A stretch of DNA of 64,000 nucleotides from Tolumonas auensis DSM 9187 (GCF_000023065.1 NC_012691.1:296501-360500), one strand, 5' to 3'; positions 28,188 to 38,314 are shown, counted from the first letter of the stretch. Notes: generated from the letters alone by a model not told the origin. A program made the numbers and translations.

Positions 28188-29313
28188 GACCAGCTCCTTC
28201 GCCTAAACCATCGGCGATTGACTGACCGATTTTGCTGATAGCCTGCTGCGCATCATCACCTTTCGCGATGAATTGCAGGCGGTGGCCGCTCTTCACGCCC
28301 AGGCTCACAATTTTCATCAGACTCTTGGCATTGACAGACTTGCCATCACCATCCAGGTTGGCAACCCAGATTTCGCTTTGGAATTCTTTTGCTACTTTAA
28401 CCAGTGTCGCGCTTGGACGGGCATGCAGGCCGTGCGGATTGGTAATAGTGAACGTACCTTCCAGCCCTTCGATTGGTTTTTCAGTCAGCAATTTGACTGC
28501 TTTCATACTGTCAGCAGCAGACCACAGCTGAGCCACGTTCTGTTCGCTGATCATATCAACCAGACGATCCAATACAGGCTTGTGCAGCGCATCCTGTGCA
28601 GCAATCAGCAACAGACCTTGTACCGGTTGACCCGCATGCTGGAACGGCGCTGCAGGGCGAACCAGAGACACTGCTGTACGCTTAACACCGGTATTCGTGC
28701 GAGCCAGCCACAGACCCTGACCCATCCATACCGGAGAAGATGCCTGGATTGCTGCAGTACCGCTTGCATCCAGTGCGCCGCCGTTTTGCAATAAGACACA
28801 GGCAGTTGATTGCAGACCGAAAATATCCTGTGCAGAAGTCTGCAACTGTACGGTGCTGCTGTCTAACAGCAATGTCGGGGTCGGTTTCTGGCCACTCAGC
28901 AGTTTTGCCAAATCAGCAGTACTCTTACAGTGCTTCAGATAGTCAGCAACAGAGTCATCAGCCAGAACACGGGTCAGCTGGCGCAGAATACCCAGATGTT
29001 CGTCTGAGCGGGCAGCAATGCCGATAACAACATACGCTGTCTGACCATCGCCCCAGTTAACGCCATCAGCGAAATGCAATACGCGAACGCCGGTCTGTTT
29101 AACCTGTTCACGGGTGTCAGTGGTGCCATGAGGAATGGCAATACCGTTACCCAGATAAGTGGAATTCTGAGTCTCACGACGCAGCATCCCTTCAACATAA
29201 GGTGCTTCAATCAGCCCCGCATCGACCATCTTCTGTGCCACCATACGAATGGCACTTTGCTTGTCGTCGGCTTTAGCCCCCAATTGGATATCTTGCTCCG
29301 CCAGTGTCAGCAT
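28180..29313 (-). CDS. fruB: fructose-specific diphosphoryl transfer protein (IIA-HPr)
   Basis: This 377-aa protein passes phosphate from enzyme I to FruA. It has an EIIA domain (about 1-145, active histidine in GIAIPHGTTDTR), a middle receiver-like linker (about 150-280) and a C-terminal HPr domain (about 285-377) with ITNPHGLHARPSATLVKVAKEF, whose histidine is the phosphocarrier. The ATG at 29313 gives the family N-terminus (MLTLAEQDIQLG), with AGAGG upstream. First gene of fruBKA, divergent from the Cra-like regulator with three Cra-type operators between. Confidence 0.94.
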   Translation of the reverse strand: MLTLAEQDIQLGAKADDKQSAIRMVAQKMVDAGLIEAPYVEGMLRRETQNSTYLGNGIAIPHGTTDTREQVKQTGVRVLHFADGVNWGDGQTAYVVIGIAARSDEHLGILRQLTRVLADDSVADYLKHCKSTADLAKLLSGQKPTPTLLLDSSTVQLQTSAQDIFGLQSTACVLLQNGGALDASGTAAIQASSPVWMGQGLWLARTNTGVKRTAVSLVRPAAPFQHAGQPVQGLLLIAAQDALHKPVLDRLVDMISEQNVAQLWSAADSMKAVKLLTEKPIEGLEGTFTITNPHGLHARPSATLVKVAKEFQSEIWVANLDGDGKSVNAKSLMKIVSLGVKSGHRLQFIAKGDDAQQAISKIGQSIADGLGEGAGHE

Positions 29314-29360
29314 GGCGTGTACCTCTCTTATAGTTGTGTCAGATATATAAATCGCAGAAC

Positions 29361-29372
29361 TCAAACGATTCA
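29361..29372. promoter_or_regulatory. Cra-type operator near fruB
   Basis: TCAAACGATTCA fits the Cra/FruR pattern (consensus like TGAAACGTTTCA) with two departures. It lies about 50 bp before the fruB start, where it could block transcription until fructose-1-P is present. Confidence 0.65.
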
Positions 29373-29445
29373 CCAATTCATATTCTGAGCTATTTGTTGC
29401 AACTTTGGGTAGCAAGTTTGCAACTCTCATTTGCCAAAAAGTAGA

Positions 29446-29457
29446 TTAATCGTTTCA
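29446..29457. promoter_or_regulatory. Cra-type operator, middle of the fruB/cra region
   Basis: TTAATCGTTTCA keeps the CGTTTCA half exactly and a degenerate second half. It is 20 bp (about two helical turns) from the next site, so cooperative binding is possible. Confidence 0.65.
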
Positions 29458-29465
29458 GTTCATAT

Positions 29466-29481
29466 GCTGTATCGTTTCAGC
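29466..29481. promoter_or_regulatory. Cra-type operator near the cra-like gene
   Basis: GCTGTATCGTTTCAGC is the best of the three sites: GCTG and CAGC arms are symmetric and the core ATCGTTTC matches the Cra consensus. A TATAAT hexamer at 29506-29511 lies downstream towards the regulator gene, which suggests autoregulation. Confidence 0.75.
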
Positions 29482-29569
29482 TAGATATTCAAGAACTGGT
29501 TATTGTATAATCACCAGTAATTTGATGTGGTGCACATTTACGTCAGCGAAAATAAGAGGTGGGTGTCGA

Positions 29570-30565
29570 ATGAAGCTTGAAGAAATCGCGCGCCTGGCAG
29601 GAGTATCGCGTACAACGGCGAGCTATGTGGTGAACGGTAAAGCTGAACAACACCGCATCAGTGAAAAAACCCGCGAACGGGTGATGGCGGTCGTCAATCA
29701 GTATAACTATAAGCCCGATCAGGCTGCGACAGCCCTGAGACTTGGTAGTAGTCGTCTGTTTGGTTTTATTCTGCCTGATCTCGAAAACACCAGTTATGCC
29801 CGTCTGGCCAAATTGCTGGAAGCCGGTGCGCGCGCACACGGTTTTCAGCTGATTATCACCTGCTCGGATGATAATCCGGAAACTGAGAAAGCGTTGGCAG
29901 AAATGCTGACATCCCGCCGTATTGATGCACTGCTGGTGTCTACAGTATTAGAGCCGTATAACGATTTTTATCCCCGGTTACAGCAAAAAGGTTTGCCTGT
30001 CATTGCGATCGACCGTGCACTGGATGACGAAAAATTTGCCTCCGTTATCAGCGAGGACCTTGATGGTGCGATCAGACTGACGAACTCCTTATTATCGCCA
30101 TTACCCGCCAGCATTGGTCTGTTAGGTGCGGTGCCGGATTTGGGTATATCTCATGAGCGTGAACGTGGATTCCGTGCGGCATTACGGTCGGCTGATATAA
30201 CCGGAGAACCATTGATTGCGTATGGGGAACATTTCAGCCGCAGTGAAGGTGCCCGTATTTGTGCCGACTGGATCGCGCGGGGAGTGATGCCTGAAGCGCT
30301 GGTTACGACGTCTTATGTGTTGCTGGAAGGTGTGCTTAACACGTTGCAGGAACATCCTGAGCTGATGAAAAACCTGCGGTTAGCTACATTTGGCGATAAT
30401 CAATTACTTGATTTCCTTCCGGTTAAAGTGAATGCATTACCTCAGCAGTTCTCATTGATCGCTGAGCGGGCGCTGGCGCTAGCGCTGGCTGCCACCGAAC
30501 ATAATTACACTCCGGGAGTTGAGGTGATTCCGCGTCGCCTGAAGGTCCGCAGTCACACCGGGTAG
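29570..30565 (+). CDS. cra: LacI-family catabolite repressor/activator Cra (FruR)
   Basis: This is a 331-aa LacI-family regulator. Its N-terminal helix-turn-helix MKLEEIARLAGVSRTTASYVVNGKAEQHRISEKTRERV is nearly the same as in enteric Cra. A periplasmic-binding-like effector domain follows, expected to sense fructose-1-P. The ATG at 29570 is chosen by homology. Position beside and divergent from fruBKA, with Cra-type sites between, supports control of this operon; wider control of carbon flow is known for the family. Confidence 0.93.
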   Translation: MKLEEIARLAGVSRTTASYVVNGKAEQHRISEKTRERVMAVVNQYNYKPDQAATALRLGSSRLFGFILPDLENTSYARLAKLLEAGARAHGFQLIITCSDDNPETEKALAEMLTSRRIDALLVSTVLEPYNDFYPRLQQKGLPVIAIDRALDDEKFASVISEDLDGAIRLTNSLLSPLPASIGLLGAVPDLGISHERERGFRAALRSADITGEPLIAYGEHFSRSEGARICADWIARGVMPEALVTTSYVLLEGVLNTLQEHPELMKNLRLATFGDNQLLDFLPVKVNALPQQFSLIAERALALALAATEHNYTPGVEVIPRRLKVRSHTG

Positions 30566-30637
30566 TCATTGTTTTTCAGTGTTAAAAATGATGATGACAG
30601 GGATCTAATTCTGAATAGTACAGGTATGGAGCGTAAC

Positions 30638-31105
30638 ATGAAGATAGCAATGGCCAGTGATCATGCAGGTTTCTCTTTGAAAGAAGAGATCAAAGCTTAT
30701 CTGCAGAGCCAGGGACACGAAGTTCTTGATTTTGGTGCCCACAGTGAAGATGCCTGTGACTTGCCTGATACGGTTTATCCGGCAGCGCTGGCTGTGGGTG
30801 AAGGCAAAGCCGATCGAGGTATTTTTGTCGATGGCGTGGGTTATGGCAGTGCAATGATCGCCAATAAAATCTACGGTGTTTTCGCTGCCGTATGTCAGGA
30901 TCCTTTCTGTGCGAATCTGGCGCGTTCTCACTCCGATACCAACGTGCTCTGCATCGGCGGTAAAATCATCGGTTCTGCGATTGCGATGGAAATTGTGAAA
31001 ACCTGGATGACGACAGAATATCTGGGACACACCGAAGAGAAATATCGTCGCCGCGTGGGGAAAGTGCAGGAAATTGCAGAGAAACATCTGAAAAAACTCA
31101 GTTAA
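30638..31105 (+). CDS. RpiB/LacB-family sugar-phosphate isomerase lacking the usual catalytic Cys
   Basis: This is a 155-aa isomerase of the RpiB/LacAB fold, with MKIAMASDHAGFSLKEEIKAYL at the N-terminus. The segment that reads (I)CGTGxGxSIAANK in RpiB reads VDGVGYGSAMIANK here, so the usual active-site cysteine is aspartate (D65). This variant resembles tetrulose-4-phosphate isomerases (DerI/EryI type) of polyol pathways more than ribose-5-P isomerase. The ATG at 30638 has GGAG 6 bases upstream. It follows cra in the same direction after 72 bp. Substrate not determined. Confidence 0.8.
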   Translation: MKIAMASDHAGFSLKEEIKAYLQSQGHEVLDFGAHSEDACDLPDTVYPAALAVGEGKADRGIFVDGVGYGSAMIANKIYGVFAAVCQDPFCANLARSHSDTNVLCIGGKIIGSAIAMEIVKTWMTTEYLGHTEEKYRRRVGKVQEIAEKHLKKLS

Positions 31106-31124
31106 TGTTTATTGCGTGAACAGT

Positions 31125-31150
31125 CCCGAGACTGTTCACGTACTCTGAAA
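31125..31150 (+). terminator. strong hairpin after the RpiB-like gene
   Basis: CGTGAACAGTC (31125-31135) and GACTGTTCACG (31140-31150) form a perfect 11-bp stem around CCGA. It lacks a clear T run, so it may terminate weakly or protect the message end. Confidence 0.55.
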
Positions 31151-31250
31151 TCTTAGAAAACGGGAATCATCTCTGCAGATGGCGGATTGTTTTTTCCCTT
31201 AAAAGAACGTCTAATCAAGTCTATTCTGCCTCCCGGTGTTTTTCCCTCTT

Positions 31251-32621
31251 ATGACTTCTGTATCTGCTGTCCGTTCTCAGTCGCTGTTTCAGATAACCTG
31301 GCCGCTGTTTATTGATCTGGCGCTGCATTTTCTGACTGCGGCACTGAATACATTCATGATCAGCCATGTTTCCTATCAGGCTGTCGCTGCCTTGTCTGTG
31401 GGGAACCAGTTTTTTGATGTCAGTATCACGCTGTTCAACTTTGTCGGTATCGGCTCCAGCGTGGTGATCACGCAGTATTTAGGCGCCGGGCAACGGGATG
31501 TCGCCAGAAGAGTGGTGCAGCAGGCCATTGGATTCAATGCCTTGATTGGGTTGGTTGTGGCGCTCGGAGTATTATTTGGTGCAACACCTATTCTGCAATT
31601 AATGAATATGCCGGAACATCTGCAATCCATGGGGCATGTCTATCTGCAGATTATTGCATTGTGTTTGTTACCGGAAGCAATCGCGCTGTGTCTGGCTGCC
31701 AGCCTGCGAGCCTATGGTTATACCCGTGAAGCGATGTATGTCACGGTGATTGTCAACCTGGTGACTTTGGTCGGCAATGCGTTGCTGCTTTACGGCTGGT
31801 TTGGTTTGCCACAGATGTCCGTGGCCGGTGTGGCCTGGTCGACCGTTGCGGGACGTGTCATCGGGGTCATGTTACTGGTGTGGCTGATTCGTCGTCGTAT
31901 CGGTTTGCAATTGCGCTGGGCTGAATGCTGTCGTTTCTCTTCCGATATTATCAGTAAAATCATGAAAATCGGATTACCTGCAGCAGGGGAAAACCTCTCC
32001 TGGATGTTGCAGATGATGGTAATCACCTCCTTTGTTGCTTTGCTGGGCGATAAGATGCTGGCAACACAATCCTATTTCTTTCAGATCAGTCTGTTTGTGA
32101 TGTTGTTTGGTATTGCGATTGGACTGGGTACGGAGATCATGATCGGTCATCTGGTGGGGGCCGGTGAGTTGGATCAGGCTTATCATCGTCTGATGCGCAG
32201 TCTGAAAATCGGCTTAGTTGTGACCGTATTGTCGGTGGCGCTGGTTGTCGTTTCCGGACCGTATCTGATGGAATTATTCACTGCTGACGAAGTTATACTG
32301 GCGACAGCCGGGCAGCTGTTCTTACTGAGTCTGATCCTGGAGCCGGGGCGTACATTTAACATCATCGTCATCAGTTCACTGCGGGCGACCGGGGATGCCC
32401 GTTTCCCATTCCGCATGGCTCTGATCTCTATGTGGGGCATTGCGATCCCAATCGCTTACCTGTGTGGTATTCACTGGGCATGGGGACTGGTCGGGATCTG
32501 GTGTGGTTTTGTGGTCGATGAATGGGTGCGGGGTTTGACCATGTTCTGGCGCTGGCGCAGCCGGCGCTGGGAGAAAAAAGTGCTGGTGCAGCGCACTGCA
32601 CCAGCCAATCAGGCACATTAG
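31251..32621 (+). CDS. MATE-family multidrug/cation antiporter
   Basis: This is a polytopic transporter of about 456 aa with twelve hydrophobic segments and two MatE repeats. Family-like stretches are NTFMISHVSYQAVAALSVGNQFF in the first repeat and a second-repeat start at KIGLPAAGENLSWMLQMM. MATE proteins export drugs or metabolites in exchange for Na+ or H+. The ATG at 31251 is preferred to a GTG at 31236; neither has a good ribosome-binding site. No neighbour suggests a substrate. Confidence 0.88.
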   Translation: MTSVSAVRSQSLFQITWPLFIDLALHFLTAALNTFMISHVSYQAVAALSVGNQFFDVSITLFNFVGIGSSVVITQYLGAGQRDVARRVVQQAIGFNALIGLVVALGVLFGATPILQLMNMPEHLQSMGHVYLQIIALCLLPEAIALCLAASLRAYGYTREAMYVTVIVNLVTLVGNALLLYGWFGLPQMSVAGVAWSTVAGRVIGVMLLVWLIRRRIGLQLRWAECCRFSSDIISKIMKIGLPAAGENLSWMLQMMVITSFVALLGDKMLATQSYFFQISLFVMLFGIAIGLGTEIMIGHLVGAGELDQAYHRLMRSLKIGLVVTVLSVALVVVSGPYLMELFTADEVILATAGQLFLLSLILEPGRTFNIIVISSLRATGDARFPFRMALISMWGIAIPIAYLCGIHWAWGLVGIWCGFVVDEWVRGLTMFWRWRSRRWEKKVLVQRTAPANQAH

Positions 32622-32645
32622 TGCCGCTTCACACGGGATCAAACG

Positions 32646-34040
32646 TTAATTCTGTTGCCGGGCGGGATTTCCACCCAGTGCCTGGTACAGTGCCAGCTGG
32701 GTTGTCAGTTGCTGATAGCGATTATCCAGCAGTTCTTTTTCCGCTGTGCGACGGTTTTCCTGCTGTTCCAGCCAGTTCTGCATCTCAATCTCACCGGCGT
32801 GATAACGTACGGCGGTGATCGTTTCTGTTTGCTGCGCCAGTGCCAGTGAATGGACCAGTTGAGAGGCGGCATTCAGATAATGCTGCCGGGCAGACAGCTG
32901 ATTTTCAACTTCAGATAGTGCGGTATAAAACGTTTGCCGGAAATTTCGGACGGTCTGCTCATACACCACTTGCTGTTTTGCAATACTCAGGCGGGTAGTC
33001 TGCCATTCAATAAAAGGTAGAGTCAATCCAGTCCCTATGCTGCCTGTCGGATTTCGCAATACGGAATGTAATTGTTCACTACCGGTACTCAGTGCACCGG
33101 TCAGACTAAATGTCGGATAGTAACTTTTTGCCGTGTACTGGCGGGTGGCATAGTCAGAACGTACCCGTAATTCAGCCGCTTTAACATCAGGGCGTTGCGC
33201 CAGTACATCGGCAGGTAAACCGGCTGGTATATCGGGTATTGGTGTGACCGGCAGCGCTGACGGCAGCGGCAAAGTGGCTCCTGGCGGCTGATCCAGCAAG
33301 ATAGCCAGTGCATTCTGGTTCTCTTCTCTTTGCTGGAGGAGTAATTCATGACTTGCCAGCTGGCTGGCGACACTCTGTTCGGCCTGTAATACATCAAGCT
33401 TGCTGTTCGCACCGGCCTGATAATGCGCATTCGCTATTTTCAGTGCTTGCCGGGTATAGGTCAGACTCTCCTGATTAAGCCGGATCTGCTCATTCAGATA
33501 ACCTTGTTGCCAGTACAGCGTCGCGGTCGTACCAATAAGAGATAGTGCCGATGCTTGTCGATCCTGCTCCGTTGCTTCCGCTTCAAAGTTGGCAGCAGCC
33601 CGTTCATCAGCCAGCTTTCCCCACAGATCCAGTTCATAATTGAGTGAAAGTGCCGTGTTGTATGTAGCAGTGTCGTTGCTGTTCACGGCGGCTGTCTGTT
33701 GCCATGTTTTTTGTTTTTCTGCACTGAGGGCGGCAGATAAATCGGGCGTTAAATTGGTCGCGGTAAGGCCGGCATTCAGGCGCGCCTGTCTGACTTTAAG
33801 TGCCGCAACAGCCAGATCATTGTTTTTTTCTAATACCTGCTGGATCAGTTGATCCAGTGCGGGATCCTGGAATGCCTGCCACCAATGTGCCTGTTTAAGC
33901 ACTTCCTGCGCTGAAAACAAGTTATTTTGCCACTGCGCAGGTGTGGCCGGAGATAAATCCTTTTGCGGTGGAGACGCGGTGTGCTGGCTGCAGGCAGTCA
34001 AGATACAAAGCGCCAGATAAAGCGGGGATAGTTTATTCAC
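32646..34040 (-). CDS. NodT/TolC-family outer-membrane efflux lipoprotein
   Basis: This is a 464-aa outer-membrane factor with a lipoprotein signal peptide (lipobox LTAC, about residues 14-17). Two repeats of long helical hairpins carry FQDPALDQLIQQVLEKNNDLAVAALKVRQAR and LPADVLAQRPDVKAAELRVRSDYATRQYTAKSYYPTFSL, typical of the NodT group. It is the third gene of a macA-macB-nodT set and overlaps macB by 8 bases. It gives the pump its own exit duct instead of shared TolC. Confidence 0.93.
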   Translation of the reverse strand: MNKLSPLYLALCILTACSQHTASPPQKDLSPATPAQWQNNLFSAQEVLKQAHWWQAFQDPALDQLIQQVLEKNNDLAVAALKVRQARLNAGLTATNLTPDLSAALSAEKQKTWQQTAAVNSNDTATYNTALSLNYELDLWGKLADERAAANFEAEATEQDRQASALSLIGTTATLYWQQGYLNEQIRLNQESLTYTRQALKIANAHYQAGANSKLDVLQAEQSVASQLASHELLLQQREENQNALAILLDQPPGATLPLPSALPVTPIPDIPAGLPADVLAQRPDVKAAELRVRSDYATRQYTAKSYYPTFSLTGALSTGSEQLHSVLRNPTGSIGTGLTLPFIEWQTTRLSIAKQQVVYEQTVRNFRQTFYTALSEVENQLSARQHYLNAASQLVHSLALAQQTETITAVRYHAGEIEMQNWLEQQENRRTAEKELLDNRYQQLTTQLALYQALGGNPARQQN

Positions 34041-36012
34041 GGGCCAGTGCCTCTATCGGATCAAGCCGGGCAGCATTGCGGGCTGGCAGATAGCCAAACA
34101 GTACGCCAATTAATGATGAACACAGGAATGCTGCGAGCAATGACCAAATGGAAAATGCCATTTGCATACTGCTGACAAGCATAGAAAAGACAGCGCTGAC
34201 AGCGAATGATAACAGGATCCCCAAACTGCCACCGAGCAGACAGACCATCACCGCTTCAATCAGAAATTGTTGCAGGATATCTTGTTGCCGGGCGCCGACC
34301 GCCATGCGGATACCAATTTCCCGTGTCCGTTCGGTGACGGAAACCAGCATGATATTCATGACGCCGATGCCACCGACAATCAGTGAGATCACGGCAATGG
34401 ATGAAATCAGCAGTGTCAGCGTGGCGGTCGTTTTCTCGATCGTTTGCAGTATACTGTCACTGTTACGGGTATAAAAATCTTTACGGCCATGTGCCCGGGT
34501 CAGGAGTTTAATGATCTGTTGTTCAGCAATACCGCTGGAAACCCCGTCTTTAATGCGAACGGAAACTGAGCTGAAATAGTGCTGCCCCATTAACCGGTAC
34601 ATCGCGGATGTGTAAGGCAACCAGGCATTCAGATTCTGCGTATCAAACGAGCTCTTTTTTTCTGCAGTGACACCAATGATGCGGCAGGGCAGGTTATTCA
34701 GCAGGATCACTTTGCCAACCGGATTGATGTGCTCACCATAGAGTTTGATCCGGGTGTTATGATCAATGACCACGACTGGTTCGAGTTGTTCCACGGCACG
34801 TTGATCAAATGCTTTACCAAAAACCATCTGCAGATCTTTTACCTGGAAATATTGTCCGGCGACGCCATACACCATGGCTTTCAGTGCCTGTCCACCATCA
34901 CGTAGCAGAGCATTCGTGCTGACGTTGGGTGTCACGCTGTCGGTATAAATCTGCCCGCTGAGTAAGGGTAAATCCTGGGGCGTAAGTGTCTGGATCGCGC
35001 TGGCATTGCGATCACCCCAGTCTTTTCCGGGATAAACATCAATGGTATTGGTACCCATTGAGCTGATATCACTGATGACCTTATTCCTTGCTCCCTGACC
35101 GACGGCCACCACACTGACGACAGCCGTGATACCGATGATGATCCCGAGCATGGTCAGTAAGGTTCGCATCCGGTGCGTGAGCATCGAGATCCAGGCCATT
35201 CGGAATGCTTCAGAAAAACGGGTCCATTGCCGGCTCCACCAGCGGAAAGTATGTGGTTCTGCCGGCTGCTCCGGTAAGCTGGCGTCATTATCCGGCAGTT
35301 CAATATGACTGGCGGTCTGGCGATGATCGGCAATAATACGTCCGTCACTGATCTCTATTACCCGTTCGGCGTGGGCAGCTATATTTTGATCGTGAGTGAC
35401 CAGCACGATAGTGTGTCCCTGCCGGTGAAGCTGCCGCAGGATCTGCATGACCTCTTTGCCACTCTGACTGTCCAGCGCACCGGTAGGTTCATCCGCCAGA
35501 ATCACATCACCACCATTCATCAGCGCCCGGGCAATACTGACGCGTTGTTGCTGGCCGCCGGAAAGCTGACCCGGCCGGTTACTTTGTTTATCCGCCAGCC
35601 CCAGACGCTGCAGCAGTGAACGGGCGCGCTGAATTCGCGTGTGCTTATGCTGTGCGGCATAAATAGCCGGGATCTCGACATTACCTTCTGCCTTCAGATG
35701 TGAGAGCAGGTGATAATGCTGGAAGATGAAACCGAAGCAATCCCGGCGCAGATCAGCGAGTTGGTCACTGCTCAGCGTTGCGGTACTCCGGCCATTGACG
35801 CGATAGTCACCACTGCTGGGGCGATCCAGACAGCCCAGTATATTCATCAACGTCGATTTACCTGAGCCGGATGCACCGATGATGGCAACCATTTCACCGG
35901 CGTAAATACTGAGACTGATCTCATGCAGGACGGTCAGCCGTTCATCGCCGGTCTGAAAATGACGACTGATTTGCTGCAGTTCCATTAAGGGCGGTGTTTG
36001 CATCATTTTCAT
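34033..36012 (-). CDS. macB: MacB-type ABC transporter (ATPase-permease)
   Basis: This 659-aa protein has an N-terminal ATPase (Walker [10 protein letters not shown], signature [15 protein letters not shown], Walker [13 protein letters not shown]). A linker of about 40 residues and a MacB permease domain follow: one helix, a large periplasmic domain with the [15 protein letters not shown] region, then three C-terminal helices. MacB is a mechanotransmission pump that drives periplasmic substrates such as macrolides, heme-related compounds or peptides through the outer-membrane channel. ATGA overlap with macA. Confidence 0.93.
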   Translation of the reverse strand: MKMMQTPPLMELQQISRHFQTGDERLTVLHEISLSIYAGEMVAIIGASGSGKSTLMNILGCLDRPSSGDYRVNGRSTATLSSDQLADLRRDCFGFIFQHYHLLSHLKAEGNVEIPAIYAAQHKHTRIQRARSLLQRLGLADKQSNRPGQLSGGQQQRVSIARALMNGGDVILADEPTGALDSQSGKEVMQILRQLHRQGHTIVLVTHDQNIAAHAERVIEISDGRIIADHRQTASHIELPDNDASLPEQPAEPHTFRWWSRQWTRFSEAFRMAWISMLTHRMRTLLTMLGIIIGITAVVSVVAVGQGARNKVISDISSMGTNTIDVYPGKDWGDRNASAIQTLTPQDLPLLSGQIYTDSVTPNVSTNALLRDGGQALKAMVYGVAGQYFQVKDLQMVFGKAFDQRAVEQLEPVVVIDHNTRIKLYGEHINPVGKVILLNNLPCRIIGVTAEKKSSFDTQNLNAWLPYTSAMYRLMGQHYFSSVSVRIKDGVSSGIAEQQIIKLLTRAHGRKDFYTRNSDSILQTIEKTTATLTLLISSIAVISLIVGGIGVMNIMLVSVTERTREIGIRMAVGARQQDILQQFLIEAVMVCLLGGSLGILLSFAVSAVFSMLVSSMQMAFSIWSLLAAFLCSSLIGVLFGYLPARNAARLDPIEALARE

Positions 36013-37211
36013 GGACCAGGTGGTGGCATCATCTGCCCGGAATTGCCGGCATTGTCAGTACTGCTCTGACTATCCCCCAGGATGACCTGTTCTTTTTCTT
36101 TCAGACCGCTGATGATCTGAATATTGAGGCTGTCTTTTAATCCGGTCTGAATGATTTTACTGATGACTTTACCTTGTTCCAGCACCCGGACCGTGGATTG
36201 CTGTTGCGCATTATTTTCAACAGCAGCAATCGGCACTAACAGCACATTCTTCGCTTCACCGGAGACAATCGTCACTTGTGCCGTCATCGATACGCGCAAT
36301 TTGTGATCCATATTAGCGATATCAAATAAACCGTTGTAATAGACCGCGCTGGAAGATGAAGACGATGAGTCGGATGAACTTGAGCTGCTGGAGGAACTAT
36401 CATCATCACTGCTGTCTGAGGTTGATGCCGGTTCGATGGCTCTTAACGTGGCATGATACCGCTTATCCGGATCACCCAAGGTGGTGAACCAGACACTCAT
36501 CCCCGGTTTAACATGGATCACATCGGCTTCCGATATTTCAGCCTTCACGGTCATGGTATCCAGATTGGCCAGTTTGATAATGGTGGGGACGGACTGAGAA
36601 GCGGCTACGGTTTGTCCCTCTTTGGTCACGATAGAAACGACGGTACCACTGATGGGCGCGGTAATCCGGGTATAACCCAGATTGGCTTTCGCCGTATCAA
36701 CTGACACCTGAGCAGAGGTGATCTCCGCATCCAGCTGGTTAATTGCAGCCCGGGTGGTATCCAGCGTAGCCGCGGCTTCTTCCAGACTGGCTTTGGACGT
36801 CGCATCCTGCCGCCACATCTGCTGTTGCCGGCGATAGGCCAGTTCATACTGACGGAGTAGAGCCTGTTTAGCCTGTTTTTGTGCTTTCGCACTGTCCAGA
36901 CTGGCCTGCGCCTGACGTAAAGTATATTGCTGCAGAATAGGGTCAATTTCGGCAATCAGCTGATCTTTGGTGACCTGATCGCCCAATGCCACTTTCAGTG
37001 ATTTCAGCTGGCCGGAAACCTGAGAGCCGACATTGACCTGATTGACCGCATTTAATGTACCGCTGGCCAGTACCGTTTGCTCAATATTGCCATAACGGAC
37101 CGGAGAGGTGATGTACTGCACCGGCTCCGGGCGTTGCAGTACGGCAAATACCGCAAACATTGCCAGCAACGGTAACAGAAAATATAACCATCGTTTTTTT
37201 AAAAATACCAC
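36009..37211 (-). CDS. macA: MacA-type periplasmic adaptor with poly-Ser insert
   Basis: This is a 400-aa membrane-fusion protein with an N-terminal anchor helix (about 8-25). A lipoyl half-motif (GTLNAVNQVNVGSQVSGQLKSLKVALGDQV), a helical hairpin (about 95-175), the second lipoyl half (LGYTRITAPISGTVVSIVTKEGQTV) and a beta-barrel domain follow. Residues 263-288 are almost pure Ser with some Asp, in the loop where MacA relatives have a short connecting segment; this is unusual. The C-terminus ends in a Gly/Pro-rich tail. First gene of the macA-macB-nodT unit. Confidence 0.92.
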   Translation of the reverse strand: MVFLKKRWLYFLLPLLAMFAVFAVLQRPEPVQYITSPVRYGNIEQTVLASGTLNAVNQVNVGSQVSGQLKSLKVALGDQVTKDQLIAEIDPILQQYTLRQAQASLDSAKAQKQAKQALLRQYELAYRRQQQMWRQDATSKASLEEAAATLDTTRAAINQLDAEITSAQVSVDTAKANLGYTRITAPISGTVVSIVTKEGQTVAASQSVPTIIKLANLDTMTVKAEISEADVIHVKPGMSVWFTTLGDPDKRYHATLRAIEPASTSDSSDDDSSSSSSSSSDSSSSSSSAVYYNGLFDIANMDHKLRVSMTAQVTIVSGEAKNVLLVPIAAVENNAQQQSTVRVLEQGKVISKIIQTGLKDSLNIQIISGLKEKEQVILGDSQSSTDNAGNSGQMMPPPGP

Positions 37212-37307
37212 GAGTCAGCTCCGCGCTCATATCCGTCCGACATCATATCGGCTGCCGGCGGAACACTGGCGAAGCTTTACATTCTTTTATTTCTGTACCG
37301 CATCCGC

Positions 37308-38219
37308 TCAGGCTTTGGGTTGCTGCTGTGCACTTTGCCGACGAAGTCTGAGGTACCGGGGCCAGAAAATATTCAGCACCAGACCCAGAAGAACCAGCAA
37401 AATCCCCAGCCATTGCCAGCGGGTCAGTTGTTCATCCAGAAACAAGCGGGCGCACATTAAGCCGACTAATGGCACCAGCAATGTTAATGGCGCTACCTGC
37501 GCGACCGGATAACGCTGCAGCAGACGTCCCCAGGCCACATAGCCATAGAGCGTGGCGACCAGCGCCAGATAAACCACGGCCAAAACAGAGTGCAGCTGGA
37601 TTTGTTGCAGACTTTCAGCGATCAGCGCGGGGCCTTCCAGCCAATATGAAGCGATGAAAAAGGGAACCGGCGGAATCAGGCCACTCCATACCACCAGACT
37701 GAGCAGGTTCAGTGAACCTTCCCGGGTAATGTAGCGGTTGATGATATTTCCCATCCCCCAACTGGCGGCAGCGGCCACGGTCAGCAGAAAACCAGCCAGC
37801 GTCATACCATTTTGCCCCTGTTGCGTCGCCAGTACGAACAGTCCCAGCGCCGCAATACCCAGAGTAAACGGCTGATGTGGCAGCCAATGTTCCCGTAACA
37901 ACAAGGCTGCAAACAACAGGGTAAACAATACCTGAGATTGCAAAACTAATGAGGCAATACCGGCTGGCATGCCAATCTTCATGGCTGTAAACAGGAAGGC
38001 AAACTGACCAAAACTGATCGTGAGGCCATATGCCAGCAACCAGCGCCAGGAGATCCGGGGCCGGGGAACGAACAGGATGGCGGGGAAGGCAACCAGAGTG
38101 AAACGCAGCGCACCAAGTAACAAGGGCGGTACACCATCCAGTCCCCAGTGAATGATGACAAAGTTAAAACCCCAGGCGAAAACAATCAGTAATGCAAACC
38201 CCCAGTCTTTGGGCGACAT
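37308..38219 (-). CDS. EamA/RhaT-family permease (drug/metabolite transporter)
   Basis: This is a 303-aa inner-membrane protein with ten hydrophobic helices and two EamA repeats, beginning MSPKDWGFALLIVFAWGFNFVIIHWGLDGVPPLLLGALRF. It resembles O-acetylserine/cysteine exporter-like members (EamA/YdcZ group). The ATG at 38219 has AAAGGA upstream and gives the family N-terminus; the frame stays open further back into the modC region but that part is not family-like. Substrate unknown. It lies 95 bases after modC on the same strand. Confidence 0.88.
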   Translation of the reverse strand: MSPKDWGFALLIVFAWGFNFVIIHWGLDGVPPLLLGALRFTLVAFPAILFVPRPRISWRWLLAYGLTISFGQFAFLFTAMKIGMPAGIASLVLQSQVLFTLLFAALLLREHWLPHQPFTLGIAALGLFVLATQQGQNGMTLAGFLLTVAAAASWGMGNIINRYITREGSLNLLSLVVWSGLIPPVPFFIASYWLEGPALIAESLQQIQLHSVLAVVYLALVATLYGYVAWGRLLQRYPVAQVAPLTLLVPLVGLMCARLFLDEQLTRWQWLGILLVLLGLVLNIFWPRYLRLRRQSAQQQPKA

Positions 38220-38314
38220 GGTGAATGATCCTTTTGATGACAATAGATTAGTATAATCCTGACCTGTTATATCGGATACCGGCGGTACAGCTTCATCTTT
38301 ATCGCCGGAATGGC

